Below, piece by piece: positions 1 through 8,482 of a DNA stretch of 64,000 bases (position 1 is its first letter; each line of letters opens with the position of its first letter). The position numbers and the translations under genes were made by a program. Source of the stretch: Roseomonas xinghualingensis (GTDB lineage: Bacteria > Pseudomonadota > Alphaproteobacteria > Acetobacterales > Acetobacteraceae); the NCBI RefSeq assembly GCF_025791835.1, contig NZ_JAOXLP010000007.1, positions 1-64,000 of the forward strand, written 5' to 3'. Under the pieces are notes generated by a model, which saw only the letters and a list, made by a program, of their open reading frames with translations, did no database searches and was not told the DNA's origin.

Positions 1-123
1 CCTCTGGACATGTTCCTACGCGTTACTCACCCGTCCGCCACTGACCCCGAAAGGTCCGTGCGACTTGCATGTGTTAAGCATGCCGCCAGCGTTCGCTCTG
101 AGCCAGGATCAAACTCTCAAGTT
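1..123 (-). rRNA. rrs: 16S ribosomal RNA, 5' end (partial)
   Basis: Read on the minus strand, this is the conserved start of bacterial 16S rRNA: AGAGTTTGATCCTGGCTCAG, then the GCGAACGCTGGCGGCATGC block and the GGCGGACGGGTGAGTAACGC block. The gene enters from beyond the left edge, so only about the first 123 nucleotides of the mature molecule are present. The 5' boundary is placed by homology and could be off by a few bases. The variable segment fits Acetobacteraceae, but it is too short for a genus call. Confidence 0.97.
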
Positions 124-474
124 CATCAGAACCCTCAGCCCGAAGGCATCAGATCCATCCGAGGGACCCTAACCAAAACTCCACTCGCTCACTTCTACTA
201 CCCGTAACCCCCGCCCCGTGACATCGGTCCAGGATCCGCAGCACTGGCCACGCATCCCTCCCCAACATCAATCAGCCCAAGCAGCCATCCGCCGTAGCCC
301 GTCACCGGACCCGCCAGACAACCCCTCAGACCCAGGCAAGAGCACGAAACTCTTCTCGTCTTCAGGAAAACAGATGCAATTCTCAAGGAACAAACGAGCC
401 AAGACACCGGGTCTCCCCGGCTGGGCAAGCCCAACCTCCGCTCGAAACCGCCAGCGAAGCGTGGCGGGCCGACG
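124..474 (-). other. rRNA operon leader with boxA-like element
   Basis: This stretch between the rrn promoters and the 16S gene has no credible coding region. On the minus strand, 335-345 reads GTGCTCTTGCC, which shares TGCTCTT with the boxA antitermination element of rRNA leaders. A TTGAGAATTG block typical of alphaproteobacterial rrn leaders lies near 370-385. The small reading frames here lack ribosome binding sites and homology, so I did not call genes. Confidence 0.6.
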
Positions 475-503
475 TATATAACGGCTCAGCGCCGCCCCGT
501 CAA
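475..503 (-). promoter_or_regulatory. rrn promoter P2 (sigma70 type)
   Basis: On the minus strand there is a -35 TTGACG (498-503), a 17-base spacer and a -10 TATATA (475-480), reading toward the 16S gene. The optimal spacing and near-consensus boxes strongly suggest a housekeeping-sigma promoter. It lies about 95 bases downstream of a second promoter with the same -35 sequence and spacing. Confidence 0.85.
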
Positions 504-569
504 CCCCTCCAAACCACCCCGCCGGGGCGAACCAACCGCCCGCCTCAGCGCGCCGTCGGTGTGGGGCGG

Positions 570-598
570 CTTATATGGGCGGCTGCGGAACCCGTCAA
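570..598 (-). promoter_or_regulatory. rrn promoter P1 (sigma70 type)
   Basis: On the minus strand there is a -35 TTGACG (593-598), a 17-base spacer and a -10 TATAAG (570-575), directed toward the 16S gene. Together with the promoter at 475-503 it forms a tandem P1/P2 arrangement, a common design for rRNA operons. Boxes this close to consensus are rare in this GC-rich DNA. Confidence 0.85.
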
Positions 599-711
599 AC
601 CCCTTTTTGGATGGTTTCATGACTTTCCGCAGGCGGGATGAACTTACCAGCTGGCCCTCCCGCCCATCATGGGGAGGACACTAATGCGCCCTCCCCAGAA
701 GCCTTCCGGGC

Positions 712-1698
712 CTAGCTGTCAGCCCGAATGTCAGCTTCCCGGATCACGGTTGCCCATTTTCCGATCTCCCGATCGAGAAAACGCCGTGCGGTTTCCGGAT
801 CCGAGGCCATCACATCGGCCCCCTGCTCCTCAATCTTCTGGCGAACCTCCGGCTCCTGCACGACCTGCCGGATGGCGGCACTCATCCGCTCCAGGATCGG
901 CGGGGGCGTACCGGTCCGGCCGAGCAGCATCCACCAGGTCGGTGCCTCGAAATCGCCTACCCCCTGCTCGGCGAAGGACTTCGCACCGGGGACATGGCGG
1001 GATTCCGCGCGGGTGGTCACACCCAGCGGCCGCAGCGTACCACTCTTGATGTGCTGGCTGATGACCACGACGTTCGACATGAACAGCGGCACATGCCCTG
1101 CCACCGCGTCCTGAGCGGCCGGGCCGCCGCCGCGATAGGGCACATGGGTGATCCGGAAGCCGCCCTTCTGCTGCAGCAGGGTGGTCGCGACATGCGCCAG
1201 CCCTCCCACGCCCGAGGTCGCGTAGTTGATCGTGTCCGGCGCCTTCTTCGCCGCCTCCACCACATCCTGATAGGTGCGATAGGGGGTGGACTCATGCGCC
1301 ACCAGGGCCAGCGGGCCGGTCGCCACCAGGGAAACAGGCGAGAACGCCTCCAATGCCTTGTAGGGCAGGCGCATCACGGTCTGATTCGTCGCCTCGGTGT
1401 CATAGGCGAGCATCCAGGTATAGCCATCGGGTGCCGCCCGCGCGGCCTCGCCGGCGCCGATCGAACCAGAGGCGCCTCCGCGGTTCTCCACGATGACCGG
1501 GCGGCCGAGCACTTCGCTCAGGCGGGGCTGGAAGATTCGCGCCACCACATCGGTGGAGCCGCCCGGGGGCCAGGGAACAATGAGGCGAATTGGCTTATCC
1601 GGCCAGGTACCTTGCGCGCGCAGAACTGAAGGCATGGCGAGGCCGGCTGCCGCCGCCACGATCAGTCCACGCCGGCCCGTATTCGGGCTTCGGATCAT
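712..1698 (-). CDS. tripartite tricarboxylate transporter (Bug/TctC) substrate-binding protein
   Basis: A 328-residue periplasmic receptor of the Bug/TctC family, which binds organic acids or similar solutes for tripartite tricarboxylate transporters. Residues 1-28 look like an export signal with a twin arginine at 9-10 and probable cleavage at LRA-QG. The mature start WPDKPIRLIVPWPPGGSTD is the family hallmark, followed by the usual ENRGGASGSIG segment. An AAGGAG ribosome binding site precedes the ATG. The LysR gene lies upstream on the same strand and may control it. No TctA or TctB membrane subunits are adjacent, so this is an orphan receptor. The ligand cannot be read from sequence. Confidence 0.93.
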   Translation of the reverse strand: MIRSPNTGRRGLIVAAAAGLAMPSVLRAQGTWPDKPIRLIVPWPPGGSTDVVARIFQPRLSEVLGRPVIVENRGGASGSIGAGEAARAAPDGYTWMLAYDTEATNQTVMRLPYKALEAFSPVSLVATGPLALVAHESTPYRTYQDVVEAAKKAPDTINYATSGVGGLAHVATTLLQQKGGFRITHVPYRGGGPAAQDAVAGHVPLFMSNVVVISQHIKSGTLRPLGVTTRAESRHVPGAKSFAEQGVGDFEAPTWWMLLGRTGTPPPILERMSAAIRQVVQEPEVRQKIEEQGADVMASDPETARRFLDREIGKWATVIREADIRADS

Positions 1699-1827
1699 GG
1701 TGCACTCCTTGAACGTCTCTTCCGCTGCCGTTGACCGGCAGCTTGGCGCAGCTTCAACCCGGTATCCGCGCGGTGCAACCCATTACGGACCGCCGCTTAT
1801 TACGCGATCGTGAATGGCGCTCATCAA

Positions 1828-2721
1828 TCAGGCCGCGCGGGCCTGCGCCCCGGGCTGGGACCTGAAGCCATTGCGGATATGCTCCGCCAGCGCCTCATTG
1901 GCTGCGCCCCCATGGCAAACCAGGGCAATCTCCAGATCCGGCAGTTCGGGCAGCCCATCTTCCACCCCCAGCAGCCGCAGCCCTGAGGGAAGAGGCGTGG
2001 CGAGCCCCACCGTCACCCCCAGCCCGGCCAGCACCACCGTGTGGGTGCCGGTCTGGGAGGCGGAGGTATAAGCCATGCGCCAAGGCAGATTTGCCTTCTC
2101 CAGCGCCTCGGTCGCCGCTTGGCGCCAGGAGCAGCCGCCATGGGACAGGACCAGGGGCAGCGGCCGCAGCAGATGGGAGGGACGCGCGGCGGAGCCCACC
2201 CAGCGCAGCTGGCCACGCCAGACCCGTTCCCCGTGCACTCCGGCACTATTGCTGATGATGCCGGCAGAGAAGAGGGTGATGTCGAGATCCCCCTTCTCGA
2301 AGCGCGGCAGCAGTTCGGTGGTGGGCAGACACACCACCTCCACCTCGGCGGCGGGATGAGCCTCGGCGAAGCCGGCCAGGATGTCGGGCAGCCAGAGCAG
2401 CGCATAGTCATCCGGCGAGCCGAGGCGGATATGCCCCGTGATCTCCGGCGCGTGGAAATTCGCCACGATTTCATCATGCATCGCCAGCAGCCGCCGGGCG
2501 CGGTCCAGCAGCCAGAGGCCATGGGGGGTCGGGCTCAGGCCGCGCGGGCCGCGCAGCAGCAAGGGCTGGCCCAGCATTTCCTCCAGCCGCCGCATCTGCA
2601 TGGACACCGCGGATTGCGTGCGCCCGACGCGCATCGCGGCGCGGGTGACGCTGCCTCCCTCAGCCACCAGCACGAAGGAGCGCAGCAGGTCCGGATCGAT
2701 TCCGGGCGGGACGGTCATCAT
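1828..2721 (-). CDS. LysR family transcriptional regulator
   Basis: A 297-residue LysR-type regulator. It has an N-terminal winged helix-turn-helix at about residues 8-68 (DLLRSFVLVAEGGSVTRAA...SAVSMQMRRLEEMLGQPLL) and a periplasmic-binding-like effector domain after about residue 90. I start it at the ATG-ATG pair at 2721. An upstream in-frame TTG at 2754 would add 11 residues. It sits directly upstream of and co-oriented with the Bug receptor gene, with a 129-base gap that could hold its operator, so control of that receptor is a reasonable inference. The inducer is unknown. Confidence 0.92.
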   Translation of the reverse strand: MMTVPPGIDPDLLRSFVLVAEGGSVTRAAMRVGRTQSAVSMQMRRLEEMLGQPLLLRGPRGLSPTPHGLWLLDRARRLLAMHDEIVANFHAPEITGHIRLGSPDDYALLWLPDILAGFAEAHPAAEVEVVCLPTTELLPRFEKGDLDITLFSAGIISNSAGVHGERVWRGQLRWVGSAARPSHLLRPLPLVLSHGGCSWRQAATEALEKANLPWRMAYTSASQTGTHTVVLAGLGVTVGLATPLPSGLRLLGVEDGLPELPDLEIALVCHGGAANEALAEHIRNGFRSQPGAQARAA

Positions 2722-2831
2722 GGCCACATCAGCATCACTGATACCAAACCTCAAAACAACTCGTTTCCTTTATGATGGCATCGATCCGATCTTCCTTTCC
2801 GCGACACACCTTAGAAGACGAGATCGCACCC

Positions 2832-3074
2832 ATGTCCGATCATGCCATCCATCACGGCACCCGCGGTGCCTGCGTTCGGGAACCCGCCTCCGCCACCCCC
2901 TACGTCCCGGCCGCCGGCTGGCTGGCGATGATCGCGCGGATATTCCGTACCTTCGAAGAGCGCCGCATCCTGTCCAGCCTGGATGACCGGATGCTCTCGG
3001 ATATCGGACTGAACCGGTTAGAGGCGGAGCGGGAGTTCGCCCGTGCGCCATGGGACATCGAGCCCCGGTCCTGA
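2832..3074 (+). CDS. DUF1127 (YjiS-like) small protein
   Basis: An 80-residue protein ending in the DUF1127 signature: an aromatic/basic helix followed by LDDRMLSDIGLNRLEAEREF. Such short proteins are common in alphaproteobacteria; some affect carbon or phosphate metabolism through RNA binding, but this one cannot be assigned a role. I use the ATG at 2832. An in-frame ATG at 2772 would add 20 residues but overlaps a TATGAT hexamer (2771-2776) that could be the gene's -10 box. The gene is divergent from the LysR gene. Confidence 0.85.
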   Translation: MSDHAIHHGTRGACVREPASATPYVPAAGWLAMIARIFRTFEERRILSSLDDRMLSDIGLNRLEAEREFARAPWDIEPRS

Positions 3075-3327
3075 ACCCTCCGCTCAGGCGGCGCGGAGAT
3101 GACCTACCTCCTCCAGTACGTGGTGGATGGGGAGGATCAAGACCCGGCGGTTCCGGCCATGAGCCAGACTGCCGGGATCCATCCCGGTTATCCGGGCAAG
3201 GGTTCGCGTCTTCTCCATCCGGCTGGGTCGGCTGAGCAAGGCCCAGCCCCGCCTGCTCATCCGCATGCTGCGCCCACTGCGGTCGCTTCACCGAGATGTT
3301 TCCAATGCGGGCGGAACACCATGTCCT
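3075..3327. other. intergenic region without recognisable gene
   Basis: About 250 bases between the DUF1127 gene and the imuA promoter. Short open frames occur on both strands, but none has a ribosome binding site or recognisable product. I see no tRNA, repeat or obvious terminator with a T tract. Confidence 0.5.
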
Positions 3328-3363
3328 TTGAAGGTGCGGCACAAAAAAGAACATAGTATGAAC
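3328..3363 (+). promoter_or_regulatory. imuA promoter with alphaproteobacterial LexA (SOS) box
   Basis: Positions 3349-3363 read GAAC-N7-GAAC, the complement of the GTTC-N7-GTTC LexA operator known in alphaproteobacteria. A possible -35 TTGAAG (3328-3333) and -10 CATAGT (3352-3357, 18-base spacer) place the operator over the -10 box, as expected for LexA repression. Predicted transcription would start near 3364, only a few bases before the ATG at 3368. The operator match is exact; the promoter boxes are weaker. Confidence 0.8.
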
Positions 3364-3367
3364 TACC

Positions 3368-4195
3368 ATGCCTTCTGATTTGCCTTCCCGGTCCGACTCT
3401 CCAGGCGCCCCTGCCCTCTCCGCGAAGGCCCTGGAGAAGGCTCGCTGCCCCTTGCCCAAGGACAGCGTGTTACCAGTGGATGAAGCCAGCAGGTTGGACC
3501 GGCGCGCCGTCATGGCCGCGCTGCAGGCCCGGATCGGGCGGACCGGCCAGGGCGAGAGAGGGGAAACATCGGCCATCCCCCTCTGCCCCGAGATGGACCA
3601 TGCCTTGCCGGGCGGTGGGCTGCCACGCGCGGCACTGCACGAGATCCTGTCGGATGGCGCGGGGGCGGCGGTCGGCTTCGCGGCGCTGCTCATGGCGCGC
3701 TCCGGCGGCACGGTCTTCTGGATCGGGCGCGATCCCGATCCCTGGCCGCCCGGCCTGGCACGCTTCGGCCTGCCACCCTCCCGATTGATCGTCACGCGGC
3801 CGGGCAATCAGATGGATGCCCTTTGGGTGGCGGAAGAGGCACTGCGCTGCCCCGATGTCTCGGCCGTGCTGCTGATGTCGGAACAACTGGATGCCACGGC
3901 GATGCGCCGCCTACAGCTGGCAGCCGGGACGGGCGGAGGGATCGGGCTGCTGCTGCGGGAGGCAGAGGAGGATGAAGGCCCTTCCCCGACCGCCACGCGC
4001 TGGCGCGTGACCGGGCGGGCCGGCGGATCGGTGCATCACCTGGGCGACCCGCAATGGCGCCTGGAACTGCTGCGGGGCCGTGCCGGGCAGCCACGGACAT
4101 GGCATGCGACATGGCGCGTGGGCATGGATAGCCTGGTGCTGGATGACGAAGCGCGGGAGGAGGTGCATCCCCGCCCGGCGAGGCAGCATTCCTGA
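3368..4195 (+). CDS. imuA: ImuA-like translesion-synthesis accessory protein (RecA/SulA-like fold)
   Basis: A 275-residue protein resembling ImuA of the imuA-imuB-dnaE2 mutasome, which works with ImuB and the DnaE2 polymerase in SOS mutagenesis. The family segment LDHALPGGGLPRAALHEI is nearly intact (MDHALPGGGLPRAALHEIL at about 78-96). It is followed by a RecA-like core with FAALLMARSGGTVFWIG and an SRLIVTRP strand. The ATG at 3368 lies five bases after a LexA box and has no ribosome binding site; an internal ATG at 3512 would still keep the core. Unusually, imuB and dnaE2 do not follow; the next gene is rnk. The family call is good, but partners must be encoded elsewhere or absent. Confidence 0.8.
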   Translation: MPSDLPSRSDSPGAPALSAKALEKARCPLPKDSVLPVDEASRLDRRAVMAALQARIGRTGQGERGETSAIPLCPEMDHALPGGGLPRAALHEILSDGAGAAVGFAALLMARSGGTVFWIGRDPDPWPPGLARFGLPPSRLIVTRPGNQMDALWVAEEALRCPDVSAVLLMSEQLDATAMRRLQLAAGTGGGIGLLLREAEEDEGPSPTATRWRVTGRAGGSVHHLGDPQWRLELLRGRAGQPRTWHATWRVGMDSLVLDDEAREEVHPRPARQHS

Positions 4196-4211
4196 AGCAG
4201 GCCGCTTCAGG
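4191..4211 (+). repeat. inverted repeat overlapping the imuA stop codon
   Basis: A perfect hairpin, CCTGAAGC-AGGCC-GCTTCAGG, overlaps the TGA of imuA. It lacks a downstream T run, so a classic intrinsic terminator is doubtful. It may attenuate or stabilise the imuA message. Confidence 0.5.
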
Positions 4212-4216
4212 ACTGT

Positions 4217-4245
4217 TTGACACGCCCTGGACCAGCGGACATTGT
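4217..4245 (+). promoter_or_regulatory. candidate promoter for rnk
   Basis: TTGACA (4217-4222), 17-base spacer, CATTGT (4240-4245). The -35 is a perfect consensus. Transcription would begin about 190 bases before the rnk start, giving a long leader. It separates rnk from imuA as a transcription unit. Confidence 0.55.
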
Positions 4246-4439
4246 CGGCGCATGGACGCATTCTCAAAGCCGGGGCGCTCCAGCCTCCGGGCTGGGCGAC
4301 TTCACGCAGGCACCTGACCCCGGGTCCGGACGGCATGTGCCGCGGCGCCCGGGGCCAGCCGTCTGCCATCACATCCCGTCCAATGTCCTGCACCCTTTCC
4401 TGTTCCGGGGTGCCGACCTTCCGTCCGAGCGCCTGTCTC

Positions 4440-4850
4440 ATGTCCCGTTCCATTGCCAACCGGCCGACGATCCACCTGATCGACACCGAGCAGGCCCGCC
4501 TTCTCGATCTCGCCCGCGCCATGCGCTCACACCAGGCCGAAATTTCGGAACTGCTGCAGGAGGAGCTCGAACGCGCGGAGGTGCATGATGCCGCCTCCCT
4601 TCCTCCTGGCGTCGTCTCCATGCACTCGACCGTGGAGTTCCAGGACGAAAGCAGCGGCACGAGCCGCACCGTCCAGCTTGTCTATCCGCATGAGGCCGAT
4701 ATCGCGGCCGGGCGCATTTCCGTGCTGACGCCGATCGGCGCGGGGCTGATCGGTCTTTCCGAAGGGCAGTCCATCCTGTGGCCCAACCGCGCCGGGCAGG
4801 AGCGGCAGCTGCGGATCATCAAGGTCACGCGCGCGACAGGCGCCGTCTGA
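4440..4850 (+). CDS. rnk: Rnk-type nucleoside diphosphate kinase regulator (GreA/GreB C-terminal domain)
   Basis: A 136-residue protein with a short helical N-terminus (IHLIDTEQARLLDLARAMR) and a GreA/GreB-like C-terminal domain containing VSMHSTVEFQD, VQLVYPHEAD and ISVLTPIGAGLIGLSEGQSI. That combination is typical of Rnk, which binds RNA polymerase near the secondary channel and in E. coli affects nucleoside diphosphate kinase levels. It lacks the long coiled-coil finger of GreA. The start at 4440 matches the family; a longer in-frame extension to 4242 is compositionally non-coding. It is followed 51 bases later by the glutamate dehydrogenase gene. Confidence 0.85.
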   Translation: MSRSIANRPTIHLIDTEQARLLDLARAMRSHQAEISELLQEELERAEVHDAASLPPGVVSMHSTVEFQDESSGTSRTVQLVYPHEADIAAGRISVLTPIGAGLIGLSEGQSILWPNRAGQERQLRIIKVTRATGAV

Positions 4851-4901
4851 CACCCGGCCGCATGGCGGCCTGCTTCTAAAACCGAAAACCGGGGTCACAC
4901 G

Positions 4902-6158
4902 ATGCATCAATCCATGCTCGACCAAGCGCTGACGCGCCTGGAGGAGGCCGCGCGCCATCTCCAGCTCGATGGCGACGTGCTCGAGAAGCTGAAATATCCG
5001 CGTGAGACCACGAAGACCCGGCTTATGATCCGCATGGATGACGGCTCGCGGAAGTCCTTCATGGCCTGGCGCTGCCGCTATGACGACACGCGTGGCCCGA
5101 CCAAGGGCGGCATCCGCTTCCATCCCGAGGCGACGATGGACGAGGTGGAGACCCTCGCCTTCTGGATGACCTTCAAATGCGCGGTGATGAACCTGCCCTA
5201 TGGCGGCGGCAAGGGCGCGGTGCAGGTGGATCCGCATACCTTGTCCAAGGCGGAGCTGGAGCGGCTCTCCCGCGCCTATATGCAGGCCTTCTCCCACATC
5301 ATTGGCCCCGACCGGGACATCCCGGCGCCGGATGTCTACACCAACTCCATGATCATGGGCTGGATGGCGGATGAATACGCCTCCATCGTCGGGCGCGTCT
5401 CACCGGCCGTGATCACCGGCAAGCCCATCGCGCTGGGCGGGTCACTCGGCCGCGACGATGCGACGGCGCGAGGAGGTTTCTACCTGCTGCGCCATCTGGA
5501 GACGGAGTTGGGCCTATCCCGGGGCGCCACCGTCGCCATCCAGGGCTTCGGCAATGCCGGCACCCATATGGCACGGCTGCTGGCGGGCGCCGGATACCGC
5601 ATCGTGGCCGTATCGGACTCACGCGGGGGCATCCATGCGCCAAGCGGGCTGGATGTGGAGCGCCTGATCGCCGCGAAGCGGAACGGCAGCCTGAAGACCC
5701 TGGCGGGAGCAGGCATCCGGACGATCGAAGGCGAAGCGATCACCGCCGTTGAATGCGACGTCCTGGTGCCGGCGGCGCTGGAGAACCTGATCCATGAGGG
5801 CAATGCGGCGGCCGTCCGCGCCCGCGTGATCGTCGAACTGGCCAATGGCCCCATCACGCCCGAGGCGGACACGATCCTCGAACGCAAGGGCGTGGCTGTG
5901 CTGCCCGACATCCTGGCGAATGCCGGCGGTGTCACCGTTTCCTATTTCGAATGGGTGCAGAACCGGCAAGGGTTGTACTGGACCGCGGAGGAGATCCACA
6001 GCCGGCTGCGGGCGGTGATGGAGAACGAGGGCCGCTCCGTGTGGGACCTCGCGCGCCAGCGCCGGATCGGGGTCCGCACCGCCGCCTATGTCCATGCGCT
6101 GAGCCGCCTCGCCGAGGCAATCGAGGCGCATGGAACGCAGCAGTTCTTCACGTCCTAA
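4902..6158 (+). CDS. gdhA: Glu/Leu/Phe/Val-family dehydrogenase, probable glutamate dehydrogenase
   Basis: A 418-residue oxidoreductase interconverting L-glutamate and 2-oxoglutarate plus ammonia. The N-terminal substrate domain shows PTKGGIRFHP and MTFKCAVMNLPYGGGKGAV, with substrate-contacting and catalytic lysines. DRDIPAPDVYTN and the Rossmann segment VAIQGFGNAGTHMA follow, and the C-terminus has the usual ANAGGVTVSYFEW. Length and motifs fit the hexameric NAD-dependent class; coenzyme preference is not certain. It is transcribed alone and ends at a strong inverted repeat facing the convergent aldehyde dehydrogenase operon. Confidence 0.93.
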   Translation: MHQSMLDQALTRLEEAARHLQLDGDVLEKLKYPRETTKTRLMIRMDDGSRKSFMAWRCRYDDTRGPTKGGIRFHPEATMDEVETLAFWMTFKCAVMNLPYGGGKGAVQVDPHTLSKAELERLSRAYMQAFSHIIGPDRDIPAPDVYTNSMIMGWMADEYASIVGRVSPAVITGKPIALGGSLGRDDATARGGFYLLRHLETELGLSRGATVAIQGFGNAGTHMARLLAGAGYRIVAVSDSRGGIHAPSGLDVERLIAAKRNGSLKTLAGAGIRTIEGEAITAVECDVLVPAALENLIHEGNAAAVRARVIVELANGPITPEADTILERKGVAVLPDILANAGGVTVSYFEWVQNRQGLYWTAEEIHSRLRAVMENEGRSVWDLARQRRIGVRTAAYVHALSRLAEAIEAHGTQQFFTS

Positions 6159-6176
6159 AGTCCGGTTGAAGACCGG

Positions 6177-6206
6177 CCGGGCCCGTACCTCACGGCACGG
6201 GCCCGG
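6177..6206. terminator. inverted repeat between convergent operons, probable bidirectional terminator
   Basis: CCGGGCCCGT (6177-6186) pairs perfectly with ACGGGCCCGG (6197-6206) around a 10-base loop, between the ends of gdhA and the convergent molybdenum enzyme operon. No T tract follows on either strand, so termination efficiency is uncertain. A smaller hairpin (CCGGT/ACCGG) lies at 6162-6176. Confidence 0.55.
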
Positions 6207-6212
6207 TGCCGT

Positions 6213-8471
6213 TCAGGCTGCTTCCTTCGTGCCGATCACCTTGTCCAGCGTGATCGGCAGATGCCGGATGCGCCTGCCCGTGGCGTGGAACACGGCATTG
6301 GCGATAGCCGCCGCCGTGCCGACAATACCGATCTCGCCCAGCCCCTTCACGCCGAGCGGGTTCAGCTTGTCCTCATGCTCCTCCACGAAGATCACCTCGA
6401 TGTCGTGGATGTCGGCATTCACCGGCACATGATACTCGGCGATGTTGTGGTTCATGAACCGGCCGAGATTGTGGTCCATCATGGACTCCTCGGTCAGTGC
6501 CATGCCGATGCCGAAGACAACGCCGCCCAGGATCTGGGACCGCGCGGTCTTGGGGTTGAGGATCTTCCCAGCCGCCACCGCATCCACGATGCGCGTCACC
6601 CGCACGCGGCCCAGCTCCTCATCCACCCGTACCTCCGCGAAAATGGCGGAATGGGTATAGGCGGCGTAGCGCATCTGGTTGATCCGGCTCGGCGCCGCCG
6701 TCTCCTCCGCCTCGATCCGGTCCACCCTGCCCGCGCGCATCGCATCCTGGATGGTGACGAAGCGGGAGGGATCGGCGATCAACTCCATCTTCCCGTCACG
6801 GAAGGCCACGCGCCCGATCTCGGCATTGGCGAGCGGCGAGCCATCCATGCCGCGGGCATGGGCGAAGAGCTTCTCCCGCACCACGTTGCAGGCGGCCTGC
6901 ACGGCGGAGCCTGCGGAAGCCGCCGTCCATGAACCGCCCTCGACCGGTGACATGGGCAGGGAAGAGTCGCCGATCTTCGCCGTCACCTTCTCCATCGGCA
7001 GTCCCAGCGCGTCGGCCGCGATCTGGGTGAGGATGGTATAGGTGCCGGTGCCGATATCGGCTGTGGCAGTACTGACCTCCAGCTTCTCGTCGATAGTCAG
7101 GACGGCGCGGGCAGAGGTCTTCTGCATCATCGCCTCCCACATGCCGCTCGCCATTCCCCAGCCGATCAGCTCCCGCCCCTCCTTCATGGAGCGTGGCACG
7201 GGGTTTCGCCTGGACCAGCCGAAGCGCTCGGCGCCCAGCTGGTAGGCCGCGCGCAACTCCTTGCTGGTGAAGGGCTTGCCGTCGCCTTCATTGATCTCGG
7301 CATAGTTCTTCAGCCGCAGCTGCAGGGGGTCGATCTTCAGCTTGTAGGACAGCTCATCCATCGCCGATTCCAGGGCGAACATGCCGGTCGGTGCTCCCGG
7401 CGCGCGCATGTCGCCGGGCGTGTAGGTGTCAATCTTCGCCAGCTTGTAGGTCGTGGCTACGTTCTCGCAGTGATACATCATCGCCGACCAGCTGACGATC
7501 GACTCCTGATAGTCTTCGAAGGACGACGTGCCGCCAACCACGTCATGCCGGATCGCCTGCAACACCGCATCCGGATTGGCGGCGATCGCCATCTCCTGCA
7601 GCGCATCGGGGCGATAGGTGAAGGTGAACATCTGGTCGCGTTCCAGCACCACCCGCACCGAGCGCTTCAACTCCAGCGCTGCCATCACCGCCAGGAAGAG
7701 TTGGTACTGTGGCCGCAGCCCCGCCCCGAAGGCGCCGCCGACGAAAGGCGACAGCACGCGTACGTCCTCCGTCGGCAGACCGAAGACATGGGTGATGTAG
7801 GTTTGCGTGTTCTGCACGCCCTGGATCTTGTCATAGACGGTGATCTTCCCGTCCCCTTCCCACACCACGGTGGAGGCGTGCATCTCCATCGGATTGTGGT
7901 GCTCTATGGCGATCCGGTAAGCTTCATCCACCTTGAAAGGCGCGGCACCGAAGGCGGCCTCGGCATCGCCACGCGGTGCAGGTGGAGCCATGCCGGAGCG
8001 GGATTTGGGCGGCTTGTAGGCCTTGCCCCGCACCTTCTCGAGATCCGTCTCATGCCTCTCCGCCTCATAGGTTACGCGGACGAGGGAGGCGGCATGGCGC
8101 GCGATCTCGAAATCCTCCGCCACCACCAGCGCAACGGGCTGGCCGCTATAGAGGATCTTATCGTCATAGAACGGGCGGAAGGGCGTGCCAGGCGGCGCCA
8201 CGTCGTCCTGATAGGCCTTGCTGCGCCAGGCCGTCCGCGGCCGGTTCTGGTGGGTAAAGACCTGGATCACGCCCGGCACGGCCATGGCCGCGCTGGTATC
8301 GATGCTCTTGATCCGCCCCTTCGCGATGGCGCTGGAGACGACATAGCCATGGGCGAGGTCCGGCGCCGTGTATTCGGCGGCATAGCGCGCGGCGCCCGTC
8401 ACCTTTAGTCGCCCATCCACGCGGCTGCGCGGAGAGCCGACATGGGGCTCGTGCATGGAGGTCTGCTGCAT
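6213..8471 (-). CDS. xanthine dehydrogenase family, molybdopterin-binding catalytic subunit (PaoC-like)
   Basis: A 752-residue large subunit of a molybdenum hydroxylase, binding the molybdenum cytosine/pterin cofactor and oxidising aldehydes or N-heterocycles. Visible features are GSPRSRVDGRLKVTGAARYA near the N-terminus, the FVGGAFGAG molybdopterin loop, the GTGTYTILTQIAADALG segment, and VKGLGEIGIVGTA near the end. In the last, Glu713 corresponds to the catalytic glutamate of this family. It is the third gene of an Fe-S/FAD/Mo operon with an 11-base gap from the FAD gene. The gene order and the FAD subunit's extra cysteines point to the PaoABC aldehyde oxidoreductase type, but the substrate is not readable. 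Confidence 0.93.
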   Translation of the reverse strand: MQQTSMHEPHVGSPRSRVDGRLKVTGAARYAAEYTAPDLAHGYVVSSAIAKGRIKSIDTSAAMAVPGVIQVFTHQNRPRTAWRSKAYQDDVAPPGTPFRPFYDDKILYSGQPVALVVAEDFEIARHAASLVRVTYEAERHETDLEKVRGKAYKPPKSRSGMAPPAPRGDAEAAFGAAPFKVDEAYRIAIEHHNPMEMHASTVVWEGDGKITVYDKIQGVQNTQTYITHVFGLPTEDVRVLSPFVGGAFGAGLRPQYQLFLAVMAALELKRSVRVVLERDQMFTFTYRPDALQEMAIAANPDAVLQAIRHDVVGGTSSFEDYQESIVSWSAMMYHCENVATTYKLAKIDTYTPGDMRAPGAPTGMFALESAMDELSYKLKIDPLQLRLKNYAEINEGDGKPFTSKELRAAYQLGAERFGWSRRNPVPRSMKEGRELIGWGMASGMWEAMMQKTSARAVLTIDEKLEVSTATADIGTGTYTILTQIAADALGLPMEKVTAKIGDSSLPMSPVEGGSWTAASAGSAVQAACNVVREKLFAHARGMDGSPLANAEIGRVAFRDGKMELIADPSRFVTIQDAMRAGRVDRIEAEETAAPSRINQMRYAAYTHSAIFAEVRVDEELGRVRVTRIVDAVAAGKILNPKTARSQILGGVVFGIGMALTEESMMDHNLGRFMNHNIAEYHVPVNADIHDIEVIFVEEHEDKLNPLGVKGLGEIGIVGTAAAIANAVFHATGRRIRHLPITLDKVIGTKEAA

Positions 8472-8482
8472 GATCCGGCCTC

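Noticed and set aside
6177..6206. GC-rich inverted repeat as a mobile-element end
   Set aside because: It sits between convergent stops without target duplication or transposase; a terminator or mRNA-end hairpin is simpler.
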